Origin: Bifidobacterium subtile
Lineage (GTDB): Bacteria; Actinomycetota; Actinomycetes; Actinomycetales; Bifidobacteriaceae
Direction of reading: 5' to 3'
Assembly: GCF_000741775.1 (NCBI RefSeq)
Contig: NZ_JGZR01000016.1
Coordinates: 193-64,192 of the forward strand
DNA: 64,000 bases
Under the pieces are notes generated by a model, which was given only the letters and a program-made list of their open reading frames with translations, did not search any database and was not told where the DNA came from. Positions 33,489 to 41,568 of this stretch are shown one piece after another (position 1 is the first letter of the stretch; every line of letters starts with the position of its first letter). The position numbers were made by a program, and so were the translations under genes.

Positions 33489-33588
33489 ATATTTCAGAAT
33501 GAAATATAGATTGTTACGATCGTGTGTACCGAGTCTTTAAAAGACTGCAATTACAATGGTTTATGCATGAAAACAAAATTTCATGCAT
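33489..33588. promoter_or_regulatory. two palindromes in the divergent promoter region
   Basis: ATATTTCA, GAA, TGAAATAT at 33489-33507, and ATGCATGAAA, 6 nt, TTTCATGCAT at 33563-33588. Both share TTTCA/TGAAA half-sites and lie between the deaminase operon and the cyclodeaminase gene. Likely operators of a shared regulator, not encoded here. The rest of 33338-33648 is AT-rich leader. Confidence 0.65.
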
Positions 33589-33648
33589 GTGGGAAACAGT
33601 AGAAACTGTCATTGCAAACTATTTTCACGTCTGCACGGAAGGCACTCC

Positions 33649-34632
33649 ATGACTACCAGACTTCTTACATCATCCGATTGCTGGTCACTGTTCAGCACCG
33701 ATGAATTCACTCACGAACTGGAAATGACCTTAGTCCAATATGCAAATGGCGGCATTATGGAGGCGCCGCCACAACGGGTCATGCTGGATTCAGCCCCTCA
33801 AGGAGCCGCGATTGTTCCTATGACGGCAACCGATATCACCAAAGGACTGTTTTGCACGAAAGTGCTCGTTGACCATCCGCAAAACCGCGCAAAAGGCCTG
33901 CCCGCGCAACGATCCACCATCGCCCTATTCTCCTCGCAGACAGGAGAATGCCTAGGCCTTATTGACGGCTATGCACTCACTCAGCTACGCACTGCATCAA
34001 TGACGCTGCTGGCCACGCGCACGCTTGCCAACCGTGGCGCACAGACGCTGGGCATCATCGGCGCAGGTGCGCTGGCACACAGACACGCAATTATGCTGTG
34101 CAAAGCGTTGGAACTGAGCCAATTGCTCATCTGGAGCAGAAATCCCGAACACGCCACCGCATCCGCACGTAATATAGCCGAGGCACTGCCCGGCACAGCC
34201 GTGCGCGCCACCGATTCGATACACGAGGTTTGCGCGCACAGTGATATAGTCTGCACCCTTACGCCAAGTGAAACTCCGCTGATTGATGCTTCCATGCTGC
34301 ACCCCGGTTTGCACATCAACGCCGCAGGCTCTCCTCCACGGCCCCAATTCAGGGAAATCGACGAAGACGCAATGGAGGCATGCCACCTTTTTGCAGATGA
34401 CGCTCGCATTGCACTACGCGAATCAGGGAACCTTGCTCATATGAGCAACCCGCCGCATATTACCGAGCTGGCCGAGGTAGTATCCGGCGCAAAGCCAGGT
34501 AGGCACACTGCCCATGACATCACGCTGTACAATTCGATCGGCGTCGCCTACGAAGATCTCGCATGCGCCGACTATCTACTGCGCAAAGCGGCTGCACAGC
34601 ACGTCGGAGCACGCGTGGCTTTGCGTCCCTGA
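33649..34632 (+). CDS. ornithine cyclodeaminase / mu-crystallin family protein
   Basis: 327 residues from MTTRLLTSSD (GGAAGG upstream). Rossmann fold with LGIIGAGALAHRHA (NAD binding, about 137-150), the substrate segment LFCTKVLVDHP, and AAGSPPRPQFREID. Family members are ornithine cyclodeaminases, alanine dehydrogenases or ketimine reductases; the exact reaction is open. Divergent from the transporter/amidohydrolase operon, with shared palindromes, so it may use a product of that pathway. Confidence 0.85.
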   Translation: MTTRLLTSSDCWSLFSTDEFTHELEMTLVQYANGGIMEAPPQRVMLDSAPQGAAIVPMTATDITKGLFCTKVLVDHPQNRAKGLPAQRSTIALFSSQTGECLGLIDGYALTQLRTASMTLLATRTLANRGAQTLGIIGAGALAHRHAIMLCKALELSQLLIWSRNPEHATASARNIAEALPGTAVRATDSIHEVCAHSDIVCTLTPSETPLIDASMLHPGLHINAAGSPPRPQFREIDEDAMEACHLFADDARIALRESGNLAHMSNPPHITELAEVVSGAKPGRHTAHDITLYNSIGVAYEDLACADYLLRKAAAQHVGARVALRP

Positions 34633-34672
34633 ACTCGGGTTCGGCATTTTGCATGCATTAGTTCGTCACTCA

Positions 34673-34702
34673 ACGTCAGTGTACGTCAGTAGACGTCACT
34701 CT
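34673..34702. repeat. three tandem 10 bp repeats
   Basis: ACGTCAGTGT, ACGTCAGTAG, ACGTCACTCT in a row directly before the palindromic element. Similar to the TCACTGTAC repeats upstream of the AlbA gene. Confidence 0.6.
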
Positions 34703-34710
34703 GCATTACA

Positions 34711-34984
34711 CCACTGTATCTGCGTCGTGTGAGGCGTTAACCGAGTGCTGCAGAGGTCTATCTGCGTTGTGTGAGGCGCTATTTCGCGGAGCGTCGAGTA
34801 TCGGACGGCCCAGAACCGCGGTTTTCGGCCAGCGATACTCGGGGCGCCAAGGAATTAACGCCTCACACAACGCAGATAGACCTCTACCAGCATCCAATAA
34901 CGCCTCACATAAGCGAGATACACGTCGCGACGGGGGAAAACTACATACAGCGAAACCCGAAAAGCCACATTATGCTGCTTTGCA
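34711..34984. repeat. large palindromic repeat element, copy 2
   Basis: Same four-unit structure and order as 24326-24597, highly similar throughout, again between convergent genes. The central hairpin has changed to CGAGTATCG and CGATACTCG with altered inner bases. Confidence 0.9.
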
Positions 34985-35060
34985 CGGGTATCTCCATTGA
35001 GTTCGCGAGGCGCACCAGCTGGTTCCGCGCAGATTCTTGGAACAAGAAGCTGCGCGCCCC

Positions 35061-36569
35061 CTACCCACGCCGTAGATATTTGCGATACCTGCTGGCGGCC
35101 GGAGCAGTGGCTACTGCCAAGTCTGCATCAATCAAACTGCGCAATGCCTTGCGCACCGCGCTGAGCGATTTCTGGGTCATGGCACTAATCTCATGTACGT
35201 TGCGCGGCTGCGTCAGCGACAACGCCTGCAAAATAGTTGTTTCCGTTGCATTCAGCACTTCACTCGACTGACCGCTACCCTTGATGCCATATGCGGAATC
35301 CGCATACTGCGCCCTGTACCGATCGAGTATCACAGTAAAATAATCCGGCCGAGCCACGAAACGTGGGGCGGGCAACGCGCGGGATTCCATTTCCCGCACC
35401 ACCAGCGGTATTCCAGAACCTTGCCCCTCTACTGTAACCGCGCCTTCACCGTCATACGGCACCTGGTGGAGCAACTGGATAAGCGTGGCGTTGCGGCACC
35501 GCGATTCGCCATTGCCGATGGTATCGGGCGTGACGCCGCCCCACAGTCCGCCCGGGCTGGATACTTCTACTCGATCGGGATAGATATCGACGCTTACGGA
35601 TTCACCTAAGAAAAAGTCGCCGTATTCGCGGTGGATCACTGCATTGGCAATGACTTCGCGCAACACTTCGCGCGGAATCTCGGTATCGGTTTTTGCTCCT
35701 GCACCCGATACCAGCGTGGGCGTACGCAGATTCTTGGCCGTCGCCTCCACAGCCTGTTCAATCGCCTCCGGCATATTGCCGTCGCACAAAACGCGGTCAA
35801 GAAAGCGCACCATGCCGGCACCGGATTTCACCACATCAGGATGAGCCGTCACGTCGATGAGCAATTTCGGGTAGTACTGCTGCGGATACTGACCGGCTGC
35901 GAGCAGACCCGCCAGCCGGATGCCGCCTTCCTTATCGGTGATGTTGAGTCTCGCCAGCTGCGCCTTGCGGCCCCTCGCGCCCCGCAAAGCCTTGGAATCC
36001 TTGAAGGTATCAATAAGTCGGTCCAAGGCAGTCTCGTTGAGATCGGTCAGATCCGCCTCCGCCACTATTGCCCGGTCTGCAGAACTGGGCACCAGAGCGT
36101 TGACGAATTCAAAGATCTCTGTTGGCGAGAGATGGATATCCTTGTCATCCATGCGCCGGTAGCCGCCGGACTGCGGGCCTTTGGCAGTGATGAAGCAGGG
36201 TTTGGCACCGATTGCATTCTCTTGAATGTCTATCGCCAGAAACGGTTTGCCTGCGCTCTCACACCGCGTCACCTCATAGCGCGGAGGATTCGTGAGTTTG
36301 ATGCCTTGCGGATTACCGTCGCCTATGCCGTCTGCAAACTGGCTGAGAATCTTATTGGCATCAAAACCGTCCACCGGTTTGAATTTCTCAGATTCGCTGA
36401 TGCCGAGCAGCAACGTGCCACCCTGCGTGTTCGCAAACGCGCTGACGCTCTCCCATACGCTGCTGCCGATATCGTGGGCGCACGATTTCGCCTCATAACG
36501 CCCGTCATCACTGCCCTGGCGACGCAGCCGTTCAAGGACTGCAGCTATCTCATTATTCGTCCATGTCAT
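35061..36569 (-). CDS. AlbA_2/Schlafen-type ATP-binding DNA-binding protein
   Basis: 502 residues from MTWTNNE (AAGGAAT upstream). The N-terminal AlbA_2 domain (about 20-140) has EAKSCAHDIGSSVWESVSAF, then ANTQGGTLLLGISE. A middle GHKL-like part includes EVLREVIANAVIHREY and VEVSSPGG. A C-terminal winged helix (TETTILQALS, RKALRSLIDADL) follows. Family members are transcription regulators or defence proteins. Upstream tandem 10 bp repeats suggest autoregulation. Confidence 0.85.
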   Translation of the reverse strand: MTWTNNEIAAVLERLRRQGSDDGRYEAKSCAHDIGSSVWESVSAFANTQGGTLLLGISESEKFKPVDGFDANKILSQFADGIGDGNPQGIKLTNPPRYEVTRCESAGKPFLAIDIQENAIGAKPCFITAKGPQSGGYRRMDDKDIHLSPTEIFEFVNALVPSSADRAIVAEADLTDLNETALDRLIDTFKDSKALRGARGRKAQLARLNITDKEGGIRLAGLLAAGQYPQQYYPKLLIDVTAHPDVVKSGAGMVRFLDRVLCDGNMPEAIEQAVEATAKNLRTPTLVSGAGAKTDTEIPREVLREVIANAVIHREYGDFFLGESVSVDIYPDRVEVSSPGGLWGGVTPDTIGNGESRCRNATLIQLLHQVPYDGEGAVTVEGQGSGIPLVVREMESRALPAPRFVARPDYFTVILDRYRAQYADSAYGIKGSGQSSEVLNATETTILQALSLTQPRNVHEISAMTQKSLSAVRKALRSLIDADLAVATAPAASRYRKYLRRG

Positions 36570-36632
36570 GAGATTCCTTTCCGCAGGCGTTACCAACGAG
36601 TTATCGGGACCAGTTTCCGTATCAGTGGATAT

Positions 36633-36673
36633 TATCACTGTACATCACTGTACATCACTGTACGTCACTGTAC
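36633..36673. repeat. tandem 10 bp repeats upstream of the AlbA gene
   Basis: Four units of TACATCACTG or close variants in exact 10 bp phase, so all lie on one face of the helix, 64 to 104 bp before the start codon. Confidence 0.8.
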
Positions 36674-36786
36674 AATTATTATCGCACTGCTGGGATTCAC
36701 GGCATAGTAGCAAACGTTGCAATTATGCGATATTTCTGAGATTTCGGCATTCTGTATACGGTAATTTATCACTAGATATCACTCTC

Positions 36787-36817
36787 CGTCACTGTACATC
36801 AGTGTCATACAGTGACG
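36787..36817. repeat. palindrome with the same half-site
   Basis: CGTCACTGTA, 11 nt, TACAGTGACG, just past the stop of the lytic transglycosylase gene. The centre holds a further ATCAGTGT. Confidence 0.7.
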
Positions 36818-36842
36818 CAGAGCGACGGAGAACATGTGCGCA

Positions 36843-38318
36843 TCATAGCGCGCCGAGCCGGTTGGCGGCGTCAGCTACGGCGGCATTGTATTGGCTGCCG
36901 CGATTGTAGGCTTCGACGGCGGTGATCCAGCCTTGGGATGTGGTCAGGTCGCCGCCGGCGGTGCATAGGTAGCCCGCCGCAGTAAGCGCCGCATCGTTGA
37001 TGTCGTTAGGATCGGCACGCGCATCGCCGTCGCCGTCTCGCCCGTAGCGGGCCCAAGTCGAGGGCAGGAACTGCATAGGTCCGACGGCCCTATCCCAAAT
37101 CGGGTCGCCATCGAGCTTGCCGCCATCCGTATCGGGCACGGCTCCAGTGCCATCGGAGCCGTCGAGCACTGGGCCGCGGATGAGCTTGCCGGGGTCGTGC
37201 TTGGTGCCGTGATCGCTTTCAACCTCGCCGATGCCGCCCAGCATGTTCCAGCCGATACCGCAATGAGGACGCTCGCGCTGCGCCAGAATCGAAGCGCCCG
37301 CATAGGCTTTGACGTAATCGACCGGCACGCCGGAGCGCTGCGCGATGTCCTGCGCCCAGGCATCATCGACCAAGTCGGCGATGACGATGCCCCGCGGCAC
37401 GCTTCGCCCTTGGGTACCAAGCTGGGAAGTGGTCGATTGGGATGTAGGGCTGGAAGCCGACGCCGCGCCGGAATCGCTCGCGGCAGCGCTTTGGCTCGGC
37501 GCATTCCTGTTGCTTGGCGCGGCGACCATGTTGTCGTTGCGCGGCGATGCTGCGCCGAAATTCGGCAGCGACAAGCCGCTAACATCGCCGCGCAGTCCGC
37601 TGGCAATCATCAGACCGGCATACACCAGCACGGCCAGTACTGCGAGCACGCAGCATACGCCCAGCAGGCGCTTCCATGATCGACCAAGAAACGCCACGCA
37701 GGAGCGCAGCGCACGGCGCGGCGGGCAGCGGCCGGCCATACGCTTGCGCAGCCGGTGCCACGGGCCTTCATCAGTGCCGAGCAAATCGACGCCCAGCGTC
37801 TGGCTGACCGGATCGCCCAGCTGCCAGAAGGAATCAGGATGCACCGCGTTGGATTGGGCGGTGACTCCAGTCTCAGGCCCGGCATCGCGGCCAAGGCCCG
37901 GCCCGATATCAGCGTTCGCGACAGGTGCGTGGATTGCGTGGTTGGAAACATCACCGCAATTCGTAGATTGCGTACTGGAGCGGCCGGCTTGGGCGGGTTG
38001 CGATGCTGCGGGATTGCCGAGTGGCACCCCGGAATAGTGCACGAATGTTGGCCTGCTGCGGAGCAAAGTTGCGACTGGAGAGCTTCGCGTTGCCGATCGC
38101 ATGACTTCGCTGGTGTCCCTGTCTCCAACCACATCAACGCCCGCACCCGCAGCAGCGCTACTCGTGCCGGAGAGCGCCGCGAGCCACAGTCCGGAGGCCG
38201 CGTCAACACCCGTGCCCGCAGCCACGCCAGCGACGCCCGCACCCGCGCCTGCAGCCGCGTCATCACTCACGCCTGCACCCATGCCCGCGACGCCGCGCAC
38301 CTCGCGCCTGTGCTTCAT
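36843..38318 (-). CDS. membrane-anchored lytic transglycosylase
   Basis: 491 residues. A low-complexity Ala/Gly/Val-rich start (about 1-110), a membrane segment near 225-250 (CCVLAVLAVLVYAGLMIASG), a Ser/Ala linker, and a C-terminal SLT/GH23 domain: GWNMLGGIGEVESDHG with the catalytic Glu, then AVGPMQFLPSTWARYG, DPNDINDAALTAAGYLC and AVEAYNRGSQYN. Cleaves peptidoglycan glycan strands. Its ATG overlaps the transporter stop (ATGA), so it belongs to the surface-protein operon. Confidence 0.9.
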   Translation of the reverse strand: MKHRREVRGVAGMGAGVSDDAAAGAGAGVAGVAAGTGVDAASGLWLAALSGTSSAAAGAGVDVVGDRDTSEVMRSATRSSPVATLLRSRPTFVHYSGVPLGNPAASQPAQAGRSSTQSTNCGDVSNHAIHAPVANADIGPGLGRDAGPETGVTAQSNAVHPDSFWQLGDPVSQTLGVDLLGTDEGPWHRLRKRMAGRCPPRRALRSCVAFLGRSWKRLLGVCCVLAVLAVLVYAGLMIASGLRGDVSGLSLPNFGAASPRNDNMVAAPSNRNAPSQSAAASDSGAASASSPTSQSTTSQLGTQGRSVPRGIVIADLVDDAWAQDIAQRSGVPVDYVKAYAGASILAQRERPHCGIGWNMLGGIGEVESDHGTKHDPGKLIRGPVLDGSDGTGAVPDTDGGKLDGDPIWDRAVGPMQFLPSTWARYGRDGDGDARADPNDINDAALTAAGYLCTAGGDLTTSQGWITAVEAYNRGSQYNAAVADAANRLGAL

Positions 38319-39967
38319 GCCTGTTCGACCGCAGCCTGACGAGAGTTCTTCGAGGTCAGCCGCGCGATGGCCTTGCCGACAAGCCCCTGCTTGGGAGAGA
38401 ACAGCCAGACGACCAGGAATATCGCGGTCACCACCAGCACGATCGTGCCGCCGGTGGGGCTGTCGAAGCTCCACGAGAAGTACATGCCGATCACGGCCGA
38501 CAGCGCGCCGATAGTCGGCGAAAGCACCATCATAACGCCTAACCGGTCGGTGAGCAGCCGCGTGGTGGCAGCGGGGGCGACGAGCAGCGCGAGCACGAGA
38601 ATATTGCCGATGGTCTGGATGGAGATCACGACGGCCAGCGACACCATGACGTACAGCACCAGATCCAGCGCGAAGACGGGAAGCCCTGAGGCTTTGGCCA
38701 TATCGCGGTCGAGCGAGATGCTCACCAGCTCCTTGTTGAGCAGGAACATGACGAGCAGAATCACGAATCCGGTGATGCCGACCACGGCGATATCGGAGTT
38801 CGGGATGCCGGTGATGGAGCCGAACAGGAACGACTGCAGCGAGCCAGCGTAGCCGGGCGCGAGCGAGATGACCACGATGCCCAGCGCGAAGGCGGCGACG
38901 AAGATGACGCCGATGATGGAGTCCTCCTTGATGCGCCGGTTCTGGCTGAACACCGCAACCAGAATCGCCGTGGTGACGCCGGCGATGGCCCCGCCGACCA
39001 CCAGATTGCCCGAAACCACGAAGGCGACGGCGAGTCCGGGAAAGACGGCGTGCGAAACGGCGTCGCCGATGAAAGCCATGCCGCGCAGCACGATGCGCGA
39101 GCAGGCCGAAACCGCGCCCGCGATGTCATGCGTGCTCATGATCAGCGTCTCGCCTTCGCTAGCCAACGTTGCGAACAGCTCGGAAAGCAGCTTCTGCGTA
39201 GGCATGTCGAGGCCGGTGAACGGCTCGTCAAGCAGCAGCACCGTGGGCTGCAGCGCCAAGGCCCGGGCGACGAGCACGCGCTGGCGCTGGCCGCCGGAAA
39301 GATCGCCCACCGGTCGGTCGCGGAACTTGGTCATGCCGGTGCGGTCGAGCGCTTCGATGGCCGCGAGATAATCCCGCTCCCCCGGCCTGCGGAACCAGCC
39401 GATCGTCTTGACCCGCCCGAGCACCACCGTGTCGAGCACGCTGATGGGGAAATCCCAGGCGAACTGCTGGCGTTGCGGCACGTAGCCGATATGCTTGCGC
39501 GCGTTCTTCGACGTGTCGCCGCCGATGGCGATCGAGCCGGAAACGGTGGGAATGAGGTGCAGAATCGAACGCAGCAGCGTGGTCTTGCCCGCGCCGTTCG
39601 GCCCGAGCAAGCCTACCAGTTCGCCGACCGCAGCGCTCATCGTCACGTCGTTCAGCACACGCCGCCCGGCCAGATCGACGTTGAGCTTGCTGACGGCGAT
39701 AACCGGTGCCGCATCCACTGCCGACCCAGCGGCCGCGTGCGAAGCAGCCGAAGCAGCCGAAGGGTCAGCACCCGCAGCCACGCCCGAAATGGGGCTATTG
39801 CTCCGAACCAAGTCCACTGCCGAGTCCACGCCCGAAACGGGGCCGGCACCCGCAGTCGACTGCGCAGCCACGCCCGATCCAGCGCCCGCATGCCTGCCGA
39901 CGCCCGAACCGACGCCCGCGCTCACCCCGGCGGCCGCGTGCTTACTCGCGTTTGTACTCTTGCTCAT
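38315..39967 (-). CDS. metal ABC transporter, ATPase and permease in one polypeptide
   Basis: 550 residues. After an 85-residue Ala/Gly/Ser stretch comes a ZnuC-like ATPase: GPNGAGKT (122-129), LSGGQ (223-227), LLLDEP (244-249), STHD (His280). At about residue 294 it passes directly into a ZnuB-like permease at RGMAFIGDAVSHAVFPG, a motif normally after the first membrane helix. So the ATPase tail and the permease's first helix are both missing. Members of this anchored-repeat transporter class normally have two separate proteins. Start overlaps the upstream stop (ATGA). Confidence 0.85.
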   Translation of the reverse strand: MSKSTNASKHAAAGVSAGVGSGVGRHAGAGSGVAAQSTAGAGPVSGVDSAVDLVRSNSPISGVAAGADPSAASAASHAAAGSAVDAAPVIAVSKLNVDLAGRRVLNDVTMSAAVGELVGLLGPNGAGKTTLLRSILHLIPTVSGSIAIGGDTSKNARKHIGYVPQRQQFAWDFPISVLDTVVLGRVKTIGWFRRPGERDYLAAIEALDRTGMTKFRDRPVGDLSGGQRQRVLVARALALQPTVLLLDEPFTGLDMPTQKLLSELFATLASEGETLIMSTHDIAGAVSACSRIVLRGMAFIGDAVSHAVFPGLAVAFVVSGNLVVGGAIAGVTTAILVAVFSQNRRIKEDSIIGVIFVAAFALGIVVISLAPGYAGSLQSFLFGSITGIPNSDIAVVGITGFVILLVMFLLNKELVSISLDRDMAKASGLPVFALDLVLYVMVSLAVVISIQTIGNILVLALLVAPAATTRLLTDRLGVMMVLSPTIGALSAVIGMYFSWSFDSPTGGTIVLVVTAIFLVVWLFSPKQGLVGKAIARLTSKNSRQAAVEQA

Positions 39968-41568
39968 GAAAGGCACTCCTTGAGGATGTTCGCGTTGTAA
40001 CGCATCATGTCGATATAGGTGTTGACTTTGCCGTCGAAGGTGTCGCCGTAGATCGGGCACACTCTGATGTGGTTCTCGTCGGCCACCTGCTGCAGCACGG
40101 AGGAGCGCGAGCGCAGGTTGGGTTCGAGGAAGACGGCGGGGACTTTGAGGTTCCGTATGGTCTGGGTGAGCTTCTTGCGGTCGGCGAGGCTGGGTTCGGT
40201 GGCTGGGTTGGGCGTCACGAACCCGGCGATTTTCACGCCGTAGGCCTGCCCGAGGTAGGCGAAGGCGTCGTGCGTGGTGACCAGCAGCCGTCGCGATGGC
40301 GGTATCTGGTTGATGGTCTTGCGCACGTAGTCGTCGACTCCAGCCAGCTTGTCGGTGTACGCCGTGGCGCGCTGATGGTAGTACGCGGCGTTCTTGGGGT
40401 CGACCTGCGCGAGCTTGTCGGCGATGGTCTGCACGTAGGCGATGCCGTTGCGCACGTTCTGCCACAGGTGCGGGTCGATGTCGCCGTGCACATGCGAGCC
40501 GAGCACGGCTTGCGGGAGCAGGTATATCTGATCGCGCGGATTGCCCAGAAAGCGGTATTCGCCGCCCGCCGGAATCTCGTGCAGGGCCTTGTTGGGCACT
40601 TCCACCACGACGTCCTTGGGCGCGTAGTAGTCGCGCTGCAGATGCGTGGCGGAGGATTTCTGCTCGTTGTCGGCGCGGTAGATGAAGCCGCCTTTGTCCA
40701 TGTCCACAGCCAGATCGGCATGTCCTTCGTCCAGCACCTTGGTCGCGCCGAGCTTTTTTGCGACGGTCTGCGAGTTGACGCCGACGGCGAAGACCATGGT
40801 GGTCGAGCCGAGCGTGATGGGCGGGGCGTCGTCGCTGACTTTGAGCCGGGCTTTGAGGCCGAGCTTGTAGACGCCCGGCTTGCTGAAGCCCCAGCTCAGA
40901 TGCGTGTGCGCCTCGGTGGGCAGGCTGACTTTGTCTTTGCCGTCGAAGCCGTCCGCCGAGTTGAAGTAGACGCTGACGTCGCCGAAGCTGCCGGTCTGGT
41001 AGGCAGTGAGCTGGCCCGGGCCTTGCATGCCGGTGGCGGTGAGCTCGACTTCGGAGCTGCGCTTGGCGCCGTACTGCTCGCCGGCGCCCTGCACAGCGAG
41101 GCCGAGCCAGACGGTGTCGAGCGAGACGTCTTCGACGAGCGGGATCACTTCGGCCGCGTGCTTGACGCTGCTTTCGGCCAGCCCCACATCGGGCACGCCG
41201 GGGCGCAGGTTGGCGTCGAGCGCCTTGATGATGCTGTGCTCCTCAAGCAGCATGTAGTTGCTGAAGGCCACATCCGCGTAGACGATGTCGCGTATCTTGC
41301 GCAGCGAGGGCTCGTAGCTGTGCGGGTCGGCGTTGTCGGGCACGATGGCGCTGACGTTCGCCTTGTCGCCGGCGACGTTGGAGACCAGGTCCTTCAGTAT
41401 GCCGGTGGTGGTGACCACGTTGAGCTTGCCGTTGTGCGGATTGCTCGAATCGAAGTCGGAGCACGCCGCCAGCGGCAGCAGCACGGCAGCGCTCACCAGT
41501 GCCGCGAGGCACCGGCGAAGCCGGGAGCGCAGGCCGTGCGCGTTGCCGGAATTCCCGAATATCATCAC
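39964..41568 (-). CDS. metal-binding lipoprotein with inserted anchored-repeat domain
   Basis: 534 residues. Lipobox LAAC (Cys36). A ZnuA/TroA-like cluster A-1 fold is split: N-lobe with VVTTTGILKDLVSNVAGD and NADPHSYEPS (metal His), C-lobe with GSHVHGDIDPHLWQNVRNG, TTHDAFAYLGQAYG and VFLEPNLRSR. Between them (about 145-275) lies one actinobacterial surface-anchor repeat with EAHTHLSWGFSKPGVYKL. This matches the anchored repeat-type ABC substrate-binding class. Captures Zn or Mn, or receives it from the surface proteins encoded upstream. Confidence 0.9.
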   Translation of the reverse strand: MMIFGNSGNAHGLRSRLRRCLAALVSAAVLLPLAACSDFDSSNPHNGKLNVVTTTGILKDLVSNVAGDKANVSAIVPDNADPHSYEPSLRKIRDIVYADVAFSNYMLLEEHSIIKALDANLRPGVPDVGLAESSVKHAAEVIPLVEDVSLDTVWLGLAVQGAGEQYGAKRSSEVELTATGMQGPGQLTAYQTGSFGDVSVYFNSADGFDGKDKVSLPTEAHTHLSWGFSKPGVYKLGLKARLKVSDDAPPITLGSTTMVFAVGVNSQTVAKKLGATKVLDEGHADLAVDMDKGGFIYRADNEQKSSATHLQRDYYAPKDVVVEVPNKALHEIPAGGEYRFLGNPRDQIYLLPQAVLGSHVHGDIDPHLWQNVRNGIAYVQTIADKLAQVDPKNAAYYHQRATAYTDKLAGVDDYVRKTINQIPPSRRLLVTTHDAFAYLGQAYGVKIAGFVTPNPATEPSLADRKKLTQTIRNLKVPAVFLEPNLRSRSSVLQQVADENHIRVCPIYGDTFDGKVNTYIDMMRYNANILKECLS

